A stretch of 26,756 nucleotides of DNA. Origin: CAYXZP01 sp964469485. GTDB taxonomy: Bacteria; Desulfobacterota; Binatia; UBA1149; CAYXZP01. The notes beneath the pieces were generated by a model, which was not told where the DNA came from, searched no databases, and saw only the letters and a program-made list of their open reading frames with translations. A program made the translations under genes and the position numbers. Position 1 is the first letter of the stretch. The number at the start of each line of letters is the position of its first letter. Positions 7,025-14,248 of the stretch are shown here, piece after piece. Where the stretch lies: NCBI GenBank assembly GCA_964469485.1, contig CAYXZP010000024.1:1-26756 (forward strand). Reading direction: 5' to 3'.

Positions 7025-10000
7025 TAGAGGGCGTTCGGTGGCGGGAAGCTCCCGAGCAGCGCGCGCGTGGCCGAAAGTTGGGCGCGCCTGAAGGCTATCT
7101 CGCCGCCGAAGCTCTGGTGTATCACGAAGCGCAACGGAGCGCCCAACGCCCCGGCGAAGGCCGAGGTGCCCGGGACCATGTGGCCGAGGGTGAGGTGGTC
7201 CTGGACTAGGTGGGTGGCGCGTCCCATGGCCCGCAGGATCTCGCCGCGGTATGCAGTGAGCCCGCTGCGCGACGGGTCGGCGCTGGCGTAGACCTCCTCG
7301 AGTCCGGCGACGATGCTCTTCATGGTTTGCGGGAGCCGTCCGAAGTGCCCCTGGTTGTTCAAGGCAGCCGTGATCCTTTCGGTGAGCCCGCCGCCGCCCC
7401 CATCGGCCGCCAGGTTCTCGCGCAGCAGGGAGGCCGACTCCGACGCCCAACCGGTGTCTACGGCCGCCTCGGTGGTGATGTTGGCGTGGGCCGTGGTGGT
7501 GTTGGCGTTGGTGACGGCGGCCTTGGCCTGTCCGCGTTGACTGGTCGAAGCCGCGCCCGAGTCGGCGACCATGCGCGAGTCGTAGTAGTAGGAGCCGGCA
7601 AGTCCGCCGACGAGTGAAGCGCCGGTGACCCAGTCCGAACCGAGCCCGAGCGCATCGGCCGTCGAGCCGGCCGCGTGCGCGACGGTCGCGGCAAAGGAGG
7701 CGCGTCGCGAGACCTCGACGAGCTTTGACAGGGCTTCGGCCGTCTCGATCATGCGCGCGCCGCCGGCGGCCGTCTGATAGCCGATGTTGGCCGCCCCGAG
7801 CACGGTGCCGATGCCGGCCCCGAGAGCTCCCGATGCCAGGCCGGCGGTGAAGGCGTCGGCGATATCGCCGCCGCTGAGACCGGCAACGACGGCCGAGATC
7901 GTCCCCGAAACGGCCGAGGCAAACAGTATCGGTTGGAATATGGCCCCGAGCAGTCCGAACAGCTCGCCGTCCGTGTCGAGACCGTTGGCCGGGTTGCCGC
8001 CGCCGTAGAGGTAGGGCGAGGCGAACTGCGAGCGCGCATCGGTGCTCGTAAAAAGCGCCAGCTCGGGGTCGTAGAAACGCGCGCCGAAATAGATGAGTCC
8101 GCCCGGCTCCTCCCTGCGGCCGGCAAAACCGACGCCCGCAGCGCCCGTGAGCCGCCGGCCATAAGGTCCGAAACTGCTACGCGCGGCCGCCTGCCCGCCG
8201 GAATCGCTCACCAGGGTCACCGACCCGCGATGGTTGCGGTGGTAGAAAGCCGTCGCCTCGGTGACCGGGCCGCCGGCCGCGCCGCCGCCGGCCGCGAGCG
8301 TGAGCCTTTTGCCCGCGGCCACGATGTCGGATGCCACAATCATGTCGCCAAAACGGAAATGGCGGTGCAGCTCGGCGTCACGGACGTCGAACACCTCGCC
8401 GAAGTAGTAACTGCGCTTGCCCGAGGCGTGCTCGACGCTGGCCACACGCCGTTCGGACTCGTCGAAGTAGTTTTTCAGCAGCGCCTGTCCGTCGTCGAGC
8501 ACCCCGACCAAGCGTCCGAGGCTGTCATAGTCGTATGAACGGGAGCCGTGGGTCCGGAGACGACCGTCGGCGTCGAAGTCGAGGGACCTTTGGCCGGCGC
8601 TGACGGGACGTTGAGGGCTGGCGGCCTCGTAGAGGTAGTGCTCGTGGTCGCGCCGCAGCAAATTGCCGAGGCTGTCGTAATCGAAGCTCACGGCGGCGCC
8701 GGCCGGACCGGTCCACTCGACGAGCCTGCCCAGTTCGTCGTAACGTTGCGTGAGACTGCCCCGTCCGGGCTCCGTGAGAAAGGTGATGTTGCCGGCCGAG
8801 TCTCGTTCTTCGACAAGGGTGGCCGTGAGGTCGGCGTTGCCGGGCTCACAGGCCGGGCCGGCCGGCCGAGATGAGGTGGTTCGCAGGCAGGCCAGGCGCG
8901 AGGTCCCGTTGTCTTGGAAACCGAACAGGTCCGTCAGGCCGTTGCCGTAGCTTATGGCGACCAGCCGCCCCCGGATGTCGTAATCAGCCGCCTCGACCAG
9001 GCGACGGTTCCCCACGGCGCTCTCCAGCTCGAGCGTCAGGGGGAGTCCGAACTGCGAATAGCCGGTGTGCAGGCGGTCGGGCCGGCGGTGCTCGGAGGAC
9101 GGGTAGACGATGCTGGTGCGACGGTCGGCCGCGTCGTAGCCGTACTCGAACTTGAAGCGCCGGTTGGGGCCGTTGGCGCGGATGCGGATGCGTTCGGCGG
9201 CAACACGTCCGCGCGCATCGTAATAGAGATGTTTGGATGTCCTGGCCTTGCCCGACTTCGATTGGACCCGTCGCAGCAGGCCGGCACCGGGTGGTCGCTT
9301 GTTGTATCGAAAGCGGGTCTTGAAGCCGGTGGCGCGCTGCATGGAAAGCCGGCCAAGGCGGTCGTAGCGGTTGCGCACCGCAGAGCCGCCCGGACTCGAG
9401 GACATCAGCAAACGGCCGGCCTCGTCGTACTCGTGACGCCAGATGCCGCCGGCCGGCGAGGTGACGGTGACGCGTGAACCGAGGCCGTTGTAAGCGATCT
9501 TGGTCTCGACCGAACCTGTCAGGTCGGTACCGAGATGTCGTGTCAGCACGGGCCGGTCCAGCCCGTCGTACTCGTACTCGGTGCGCGCTAGCAGCGTGCC
9601 GGGCGGACAGTCCGGTCCTGCCGGCATGGCCGAACACAGGTCGCGGCGCCAAACCCGGCCCAATCCGTCGAGAAGCTCTAGGCGCGCCTTGCCCGGCCAG
9701 GCGCCGGCGGCGAGGTTTGGGTCCGCCGTGACGGCAAGCCCGGGAAGAGAGAGGTCGAACAGCGAACGGCTGCCGTCGGGCCAGCGGGTCTCGGTGGGCC
9801 TGCCCGTGCCGTCGTATGTCCACTCGGTCCATGCGCGGGCATCTTCGGGTCCGGCCGCGAGCCGTTCCAGGTCCGTCTCGGGAGCCTCGAAGTCCGCGGC
9901 GCGCGCGACCAGGCGTCCGGCGCTGTCGTGACGGCCAAGCCCGCTTACGACGGTCACCAGCCCCTGGCCGGTCTCGCGCAGGGTCTTGGTGGCCAGCTGC

Positions 10001-13000
10001 CGTCCCAGCCCGTCGTAGAAGGCGACCACGGGGGCCTGCCCGAAACGGTCGATGCGCAGTTGCCCGGGCCGGCAACCGGGCGCGCCGTCGCTGTAAGTGA
10101 TGATGGTGCGGGGGTTATCGCTCGTGAAACCGGGACCCCAGCTGCGCACGAGACGGCCCAACCCGTCGCGGCCGAAGCCGCGCCGGCGGCCGTCGAGGTC
10201 GGCCGACCACAGCAACCGTCCGGTCGCGATGTCGTGGGCTTGCTCGCTGGTCCGCCGGTAGGCGTTCGAGGTGCGAACGGCGTAGAGGCGATGTTCGTCG
10301 AGCCGGTAGCTCGTGGTGTTGGCTTCCGGGGCACGCACTTCGACGGGATTGCCGAAGCCGTCGTAGGCAAAGGATGTCCTGGACCAACGCTCGCAGAGGC
10401 CCGAGCCGTCCCAGTTCATGCATTGGGCCACGCTTGTGGTCTCACGCGGTGCGCCGGAGGCGAGGCCGTACTCGAAGTCCTGTTCGAGCAAGGGGACGGT
10501 CTCTCCGACGGTCCTGGTCACCACGGATGCGGGACGGTCGGCGACGTACAGAGAGGGAATGCCGTTAGCGGCGCTTATCACGGGCTCGACGTAGCGGGTC
10601 TGTGTCATGACGGCCGCCACGGTCGGCGAGGACACCGTTTCACTACTGATGTTGCCGAGGCCGTCGTAGGCGAACTCCACAAGGGTTGCCAGTTCATCGA
10701 CGGGCATGCCGGCGGTCCAGGGGACCGAACGCCGGCTCTCGAGCAGCAGCGGCTCGGTGTCCGGCCAGCCGTTGCTGTCCCGGCGCAGTATCGGGCGTCC
10801 CTCACAGGAGGAGTCGTCGCCGCCCGCGAGCGTCTCGGAGCGTTCTATGAGACCGGCGCGCAACTCGTCCTGATGAAAGACCGTGCGCAGGGCCGGCCGG
10901 CCGCCGGTTTTCTTGCACAGGGACCTGAAGCCGCGGAACTCGCGTGCAGGCGCGTCGAAGAGCGCCCCGCGGTATTCGTATGTCGTGCGCGAGGCGGGCT
11001 GCCAGGAAACCGAGTCGACCAGCTCGCGCGCGCTCACCACCCAATGCGCGAAGGGCAGGCGGTTGCCGTCGAGAGAGGCTACCGCGCGGTACTCGAGCAG
11101 GGTCGTACCGCCTATGCCGTTCATCATTGCCAGGAGCAGTCCGGGTTTGGCCGGGCGGCCGAACACGCGCCAATTGCCGTCTTCGAGTTCGACGAGGTCG
11201 ATGAGGCCGTCGCCGTCGACATCGAATATGTCGAACTGCCGCTCGGAAGAGTCATGGCGCAGGTAGTGGCGCAGGCGTGTAGGGTCCCAGGCCGCCCAGG
11301 TCACCGGGGCCGAGAAGGACACCCCCGTGTTGACGAACACGAGAAGCCCCTGGCAGCACTCGGGGTGGCCGGCGTCCCCCGGCACCCCGGGGCGCACGAG
11401 GTCGGGCAGGCCGTCGCCGGTCAGGTCGACAAGATCGACCAGGGTCGTCGAGCTGTCGGCGTCGCCGCCGGTCTTGCTTATGAAGCTGGGGAGGATGTCG
11501 CCGGTGTGGTCATCGACCCGCCACTGGCGGGCTTCCTCCATGAAGCCACGGCCGGTGTTGAGATACACGCTCCAGTAACTGACGGCGGCAATCTCGGCGA
11601 TTCCCGTCTCATGGGGGTCGGCCTGCACGAGGTCCGCAAGGCGGTCGCCGTTCATGTCGGCCAGCCGCCAAAGCGGGCACACGTCGTCCCCACAGGACAC
11701 GTAACGGGAGACCATCTCTTTGTGGGCCCGCCACTCGACGGCTTCCCCTTCGAAGCCGTTTCCGTTGTTGAGGTGCACCCGCCAGTAGGGATGGGCCGGG
11801 GTCCAGTAGCCGGCGTCGACCGAATCGGGCAGTCCGTCGCCGTTGATGTCGGCCGTATCGGCCAGGACGGTCTTGCCGCCCGAGTGCGCAATGCGAAGAC
11901 TGTGGTGAGGGGCGGGCCAGTGAATCGCTTGTTCGTCGAAACCATCGACGTTGTTGCGGTACACACACCAGGCGGCGGGTCCGCAGGCGGACGGCGAGGC
12001 GTTGACGAGGTCGATGAGGCCGTCGCCGGTCATGTCTATGACGGCGATATAGAGGTCGTTGCCGCCGCTGGTGGCGCGGATGGCCCGTGAGCCGGACGGC
12101 CACGGCCATGCTTCGGGCGGGCCGAAGCCCGCGCCGGTCCCGCGTCTTATCCGGGCCGTGCCCGTTCGGAGGTCGACATGGTCGGGGATGGCGTCGCCGT
12201 CGATATCGAAGGTGTCCACGAGCACCTGCCGGCCGACATCGCGCAGCGGGCCGGGCGAGGGAAAGACCGTGGCCGCGCTCTCGCGGATCTCGGCCCTGTC
12301 CGAATAGACGAAGACCGTGCTCGGCAGGACAACGTCATCGCGGGGCTCCGCGGCGAAGCCCTCCAGGCTGAGCCCGGCAAGCGTTATCAGGCCGCTGGTC
12401 GCGTCATGTTCATGGCCCAGAGCGTAGCGGCGGACCAAACGGCCGCTGGCAAGCGTGTCGATCGAGGAGAGCAGCCGTGTTCGCAGTTCGGCGAAACCCG
12501 CCGCCCACGAGACCGGCCTGTCGGCGGCCCGCGGCGCGGCGGTCCACGCGAATCGGACCTCGAACATATGCGCCAAACCTTGCTGCGAGTTGCCGCCGTA
12601 ATGGACAGAGGCCGGCAGGGCCTGCATGCCGCCGACGTCGGCGGCTTCGTGGTAACGGTATTCGATCGAGTTGCCGAACCCGTCACGGGTCTCCGAGACG
12701 TACCAGGAAAAGGTGCCGCCCGGCTCTGCGGGCGCCGGCCCACGGCGGGCTCGCGCACCGGTTCCGAACAGGTGTGTGGTGCCGTTCTTTTCCAACACCT
12801 TCCAGGTATTGGCCGCCTCGTCGAAGCCGACCAGGAGGTGGGCGGCCTCCGGATAGGTCGAATAGAGCCCGTCATCTCTCAGCCGCAGTTCAACGGTGGC
12901 CTGGCCGGTGTGAAGGAACAGCAGGTCGCTCGCGTCGTAGGCGGGCGGGCCCTGCTTGGTCGAACGGGCTATACGGGCCAGCCCCATGCTCCAGCCCTGT

Positions 13001-13287
13001 CCGTAGGGGCCGGGCCCCAGCGTGCTCGAATAGGAAAGTGCCAGACGCGGCGTCATGCCCGCGCGTCCGGGCGGAACCTCGATGGTTACCGCCGTGGCGG
13101 CGGCCCCGGTAAAGGCCGAGGCTTCGGGCAGCGAGGCCAGACCGCTGAAGGGTCCGCCGCCGTCGCCCGTCATGGCCCCGGCCGCGGCCGGGGCCGCTAT
13201 CTCGAATGGGTCCGGGGTCGCGACCGCGCCGTGGCAGGGGGCCGGCAGCGAGACGAGGGCCGCTAGGACCAAAAGCGTTACCGTCAT
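7024..13287 (-). CDS. Giant SpvB/VCBS/RHS-repeat secreted protein, TcB-TcC-like, with C-terminal effector-like domain
   Basis: A 2087-residue protein. Domains in order: signal peptide 1-20; SpvB-type domain about 30-330 (PPGRAGMTPRLALSYSS, then GPYGQGWSMGL); six VCBS/FG-GAP calcium-loop repeats with D-x-[DNT]-G-D cores at residues 361, 418, 480, 544, 621 and 689; a Tc-toxin 'mid' region about 705-860; at least 13 YD repeats (YDxxGR) from about 870 to 1600; an RHS-associated core about 1680-1774 with FYDPELALFTSTD and YLYGGGNPANGLDTDG; then a unique C-terminal domain 1775-2087. In Tc toxins TcB and TcC form a hollow shell around the cytotoxic C-terminus of TcC; here both halves and a signal peptide are in one chain. 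The C-terminus holds H2026, D2030 and H2036 (H-x3-D-x5-H), resembling zinc-dependent phospholipase C. The ATG is preceded by GGGAGG ten bases upstream and overlaps the stop of the small gene before it. Confidence 0.9.
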   Translation of the reverse strand: MTVTLLVLAALVSLPAPCHGAVATPDPFEIAAPAAAGAMTGDGGGPFSGLASLPEASAFTGAAATAVTIEVPPGRAGMTPRLALSYSSTLGPGPYGQGWSMGLARIARSTKQGPPAYDASDLLFLHTGQATVELRLRDDGLYSTYPEAAHLLVGFDEAANTWKVLEKNGTTHLFGTGARARRGPAPAEPGGTFSWYVSETRDGFGNSIEYRYHEAADVGGMQALPASVHYGGNSQQGLAHMFEVRFAWTAAPRAADRPVSWAAGFAELRTRLLSSIDTLASGRLVRRYALGHEHDATSGLITLAGLSLEGFAAEPRDDVVLPSTVFVYSDRAEIRESAATVFPSPGPLRDVGRQVLVDTFDIDGDAIPDHVDLRTGTARIRRGTGAGFGPPEAWPWPSGSRAIRATSGGNDLYIAVIDMTGDGLIDLVNASPSACGPAAWCVYRNNVDGFDEQAIHWPAPHHSLRIAHSGGKTVLADTADINGDGLPDSVDAGYWTPAHPYWRVHLNNGNGFEGEAVEWRAHKEMVSRYVSCGDDVCPLWRLADMNGDRLADLVQADPHETGIAEIAAVSYWSVYLNTGRGFMEEARQWRVDDHTGDILPSFISKTGGDADSSTTLVDLVDLTGDGLPDLVRPGVPGDAGHPECCQGLLVFVNTGVSFSAPVTWAAWDPTRLRHYLRHDSSERQFDIFDVDGDGLIDLVELEDGNWRVFGRPAKPGLLLAMMNGIGGTTLLEYRAVASLDGNRLPFAHWVVSARELVDSVSWQPASRTTYEYRGALFDAPAREFRGFRSLCKKTGGRPALRTVFHQDELRAGLIERSETLAGGDDSSCEGRPILRRDSNGWPDTEPLLLESRRSVPWTAGMPVDELATLVEFAYDGLGNISSETVSSPTVAAVMTQTRYVEPVISAANGIPSLYVADRPASVVTRTVGETVPLLEQDFEYGLASGAPRETTSVAQCMNWDGSGLCERWSRTSFAYDGFGNPVEVRAPEANTTSYRLDEHRLYAVRTSNAYRRTSEQAHDIATGRLLWSADLDGRRRGFGRDGLGRLVRSWGPGFTSDNPRTIITYSDGAPGCRPGQLRIDRFGQAPVVAFYDGLGRQLATKTLRETGQGLVTVVSGLGRHDSAGRLVARAADFEAPETDLERLAAGPEDARAWTEWTYDGTGRPTETRWPDGSRSLFDLSLPGLAVTADPNLAAGAWPGKARLELLDGLGRVWRRDLCSAMPAGPDCPPGTLLARTEYEYDGLDRPVLTRHLGTDLTGSVETKIAYNGLGSRVTVTSPAGGIWRHEYDEAGRLLMSSSPGGSAVRNRYDRLGRLSMQRATGFKTRFRYNKRPPGAGLLRRVQSKSGKARTSKHLYYDARGRVAAERIRIRANGPNRRFKFEYGYDAADRRTSIVYPSSEHRRPDRLHTGYSQFGLPLTLELESAVGNRRLVEAADYDIRGRLVAISYGNGLTDLFGFQDNGTSRLACLRTTSSRPAGPACEPGNADLTATLVEERDSAGNITFLTEPGRGSLTQRYDELGRLVEWTGPAGAAVSFDYDSLGNLLRRDHEHYLYEAASPQRPVSAGQRSLDFDADGRLRTHGSRSYDYDSLGRLVGVLDDGQALLKNYFDESERRVASVEHASGKRSYYFGEVFDVRDAELHRHFRFGDMIVASDIVAAGKRLTLAAGGGAAGGPVTEATAFYHRNHRGSVTLVSDSGGQAAARSSFGPYGRRLTGAAGVGFAGRREEPGGLIYFGARFYDPELALFTSTDARSQFASPYLYGGGNPANGLDTDGELFGLLGAIFQPILFASAVSGTISAVVAGLSGGDIADAFTAGLASGALGAGIGTVLGAANIGYQTAAGGARMIETAEALSKLVEVSRRASFAATVAHAAGSTADALGLGSDWVTGASLVGGLAGSYYYDSRMVADSGAASTSQRGQAKAAVTNANTTTAHANITTEAAVDTGWASESASLLRENLAADGGGGGLTERITAALNNQGHFGRLPQTMKSIVAGLEEVYASADPSRSGLTAYRGEILRAMGRATHLVQDHLTLGHMVPGTSAFAGALGAPLRFVIHQSFGGEIAFRRAQLSATRALLGSFPPPNAL
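7027..7965 (-). other. Variable C-terminal (effector-like) domain of the RHS protein
   Basis: Residues 1775-2087, after the RHS core ending in DTDG. The first part (about 1776-1850) is glycine/alanine-rich and hydrophobic, possibly membrane-active. A low-complexity Thr/Ala linker follows (about 1918-1945). The last 100 residues hold the pattern GRATHLVQDHLTLGHM, then RFVIHQSFGGEIAF. The spacing of His, Asp and His matches the zinc-PLC signature, in which these residues bind zinc. Family assignment from one motif is tentative; a P1-nuclease-like fold or a non-enzymatic domain are alternatives. Confidence 0.5.
11188..12225 (-). repeat. Six VCBS/FG-GAP Ca-binding repeats inside the RHS protein
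   Basis: Protein-level repeats with the core D-[ILMV]-[DNT]-G-D-x-[IL]-x-D-x-V, about 55-80 residues apart (DIDGDAIPDHV, DMTGDGLIDLV, DINGDGLPDSV, DMNGDRLADLV, DLTGDGLPDLV, DVDGDGLIDLV). They are typical calcium-loop blades of a beta-propeller, as found in TcB proteins. They lie between the SpvB part and the Tc mid region. Confidence 0.85.
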
Positions 13288-13541
13288 CGCTGGTCATCCT
13301 CCCTTGCCCGGTCCGGTTCCTGCCGGGGCCGGTCCTGTGCCGTGCCGGGGCAGCCGGGCATGCAGCGCCTCGCGAGATGGTCGAGCAAGAGCTGGCGGCG
13401 CGGGCTCAGGTCCGCCGTCCAATCGAGACTGCTACGGCGGGTGGTCCGGCTCGTGGCGCTGCGCAAACCGTCGAGAGGGCAGAGCGTCAGGGCCAGGGCC
13501 AGAGCGGACAAAAGCAGCGCGGGTGTTCTTCGATACCCCAT
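13284..13541 (-). CDS. Small secreted protein coupled to the RHS gene
   Basis: An 85-residue product that I do not recognise. An N-terminal hydrophobic stretch (TPALLLSALALALTLCPLDG) suggests a signal peptide. It is followed by an Arg/Ser-rich linker, a short helix (RRQLLLDHLARR), a CMPGC pair and a charged tail. The ATG at 13541 has AGGAGG seven bases upstream; another ATG six bases upstream (13547) is almost on top of that site, so 13541 is preferred. Its TGA overlaps the RHS start by four bases (ATGA). Position and coupling suggest it helps secretion, folding or anchoring of the RHS protein, or simply ensures its translation. The two cysteines could form a disulfide after export. Confidence 0.6.
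   Translation of the reverse strand: MGYRRTPALLLSALALALTLCPLDGLRSATSRTTRRSSLDWTADLSPRRQLLLDHLARRCMPGCPGTAQDRPRQEPDRAREDDQR
13298..13303 (-). promoter_or_regulatory. Ribosome binding site of the RHS gene
   Basis: GGGAGG on the minus strand ten bases before the ATG at 13287, inside the 3' end of the preceding small gene. This supports reinitiation or independent entry on the coupled transcript. Confidence 0.6.
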
Positions 13542-13548
13542 CGACATT

Positions 13549-13554
13549 CCTCCT
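13549..13554 (-). promoter_or_regulatory. Ribosome binding site of the small secreted gene
   Basis: AGGAGG on the minus strand, seven bases before the ATG at 13541 and only one base before the ATG at 13547. It is the strongest Shine-Dalgarno sequence noticed in this window and decides the start choice. Confidence 0.7.
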
Positions 13555-13604
13555 CGTCAGGCCCAGGTGGGCCTGCGCCGGGAAGTCTGCCGACACAGGG
13601 GCCG

Positions 13605-13622
13605 GCCGGGCAATGGCCCGGC
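13605..13622. other. Hairpin between the VanZ-like gene and the RHS trio
   Basis: Perfect 7-bp inverted repeat GCCGGGC / GCCCGGC with a 4-base loop, in the 103-bp gap. No T-run follows on the minus strand, so it is not a standard intrinsic terminator. On the minus strand it lies just after a -10-like TATAAC (13624-13629) that could start transcription of the trio. Confidence 0.35.
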
Positions 13623-13644
13623 TGTTATAAAGTGGGGCTGCGCG

Positions 13645-14157
13645 TCACCGTCTGAGTCGTGCCGCCGTCCATATGCCGAGTGCGCTGGCGATCAGGTTGA
13701 AGCGCACGTCGCGCCAGTCGCCGACACGGTCGGGCAGTATGTACTGCAGCCATTCGTCCCAGGCCGCGGTGGACGCCGATGCCAGGCAACCCCACAGAAC
13801 GCCGAAGGCGTTGACCGAGGCGGCCCCGAGAAAACCGAAGGTGATGAAGTGAAGCCGTTCCTCCGCCGCGGACAGGCTTTCGTTGACGATGTAGACGCCG
13901 GCGAGCAGCGGCAGGATCTCGAAGGCGCGCCGCCAGCCGAAACGCCTCAGGCCGAACCATGCCGCCACAAGTATGGAGAGGACCAGCGCCGTGCCGATGA
14001 CCAGTCCCAGGTTCTGGCGCGGCACGGTTTCGAGGGTCCACAGCCGTAGCGCCGTGCCCTTGACCGACAGGAGCCCGATCAACAGGACCAGGACAACGAA
14101 CAACCAGTAGGCTCGAAGCTTTGTGGGCGGAATGAGGCTGGGCAGGACCCGTCGCAT
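13645..14157 (-). CDS. VanZ-like membrane protein
   Basis: A 170-residue integral membrane protein with about four hydrophobic helices (around 17-32, 50-68, 79-92 and 106-128). The VanZ-family signature is near the C-terminus: AWDEWLQYILPDRVGDWRDV (132-151) followed by FNLIASALG, matching the family pattern DE-x-x-Q-x-[FI]-x-P-x-R-x-G-x-x-x-D-[VI]. VanZ itself lowers susceptibility to teicoplanin by an unclear route; most homologues have no known role. The ATG at 14157 gives a sensible N-terminus just before helix 1. It is transcribed away from the GT9 gene across a 91-bp divergent spacer and may head the RHS cluster, although the gap of about 100 bp before the next gene makes this uncertain. 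Confidence 0.8.
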   Translation of the reverse strand: MRRVLPSLIPPTKLRAYWLFVVLVLLIGLLSVKGTALRLWTLETVPRQNLGLVIGTALVLSILVAAWFGLRRFGWRRAFEILPLLAGVYIVNESLSAAEERLHFITFGFLGAASVNAFGVLWGCLASASTAAWDEWLQYILPDRVGDWRDVRFNLIASALGIWTAARLRR

Positions 14158-14170
14158 CGCCGGAACCGAC

Positions 14171-14201
14171 AGTCTACACCGCAGCCGCCAGTCGCATCCA
14201 A
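14171..14201 (-). promoter_or_regulatory. Possible promoter of the VanZ-like gene
   Basis: On the minus strand, TTGGAT (14201-14196), a 19-base spacer and TAGACT (14176-14171). The -10 box is 13 bases before the ATG, which would leave a leader of only about six bases. This is a weak match to the sigma-70 consensus. Confidence 0.3.
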
Positions 14202-14211
14202 CCGGCGCTGA

Positions 14212-14240
14212 TTGTGCGCGCCCGCGCCCTGGGCTAGGGC
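14212..14240 (+). promoter_or_regulatory. Possible promoter of the GT9 operon
   Basis: TTGTGC (14212-14217), a 17-base spacer and TAGGGC (14235-14240), with the -10 box ending eight bases before the ATG at 14249. There is no convincing ribosome binding site, so the transcript would be leaderless or nearly so. The -10 match is weak. Confidence 0.3.
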
Positions 14241-14248
14241 AGCTTTCG

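Noticed and set aside
7025..7450. Upstream extension of the propeller gene inside the RHS gene
   Set aside because: Its translation is a shadow of the RHS C-terminus; a clear signal peptide starts at 7024 in a TAATG overlap.
9928..12090. 720-codon open frame on the plus strand opposite the RHS gene
   Set aside because: It is exactly antisense to the VCBS/YD-repeat coding region. Its repeated VDEVDEAVAVD-like phrases mirror the DGDGLxDLV repeats, and it has no domain of its own. Long antisense frames are common in G+C-rich DNA.
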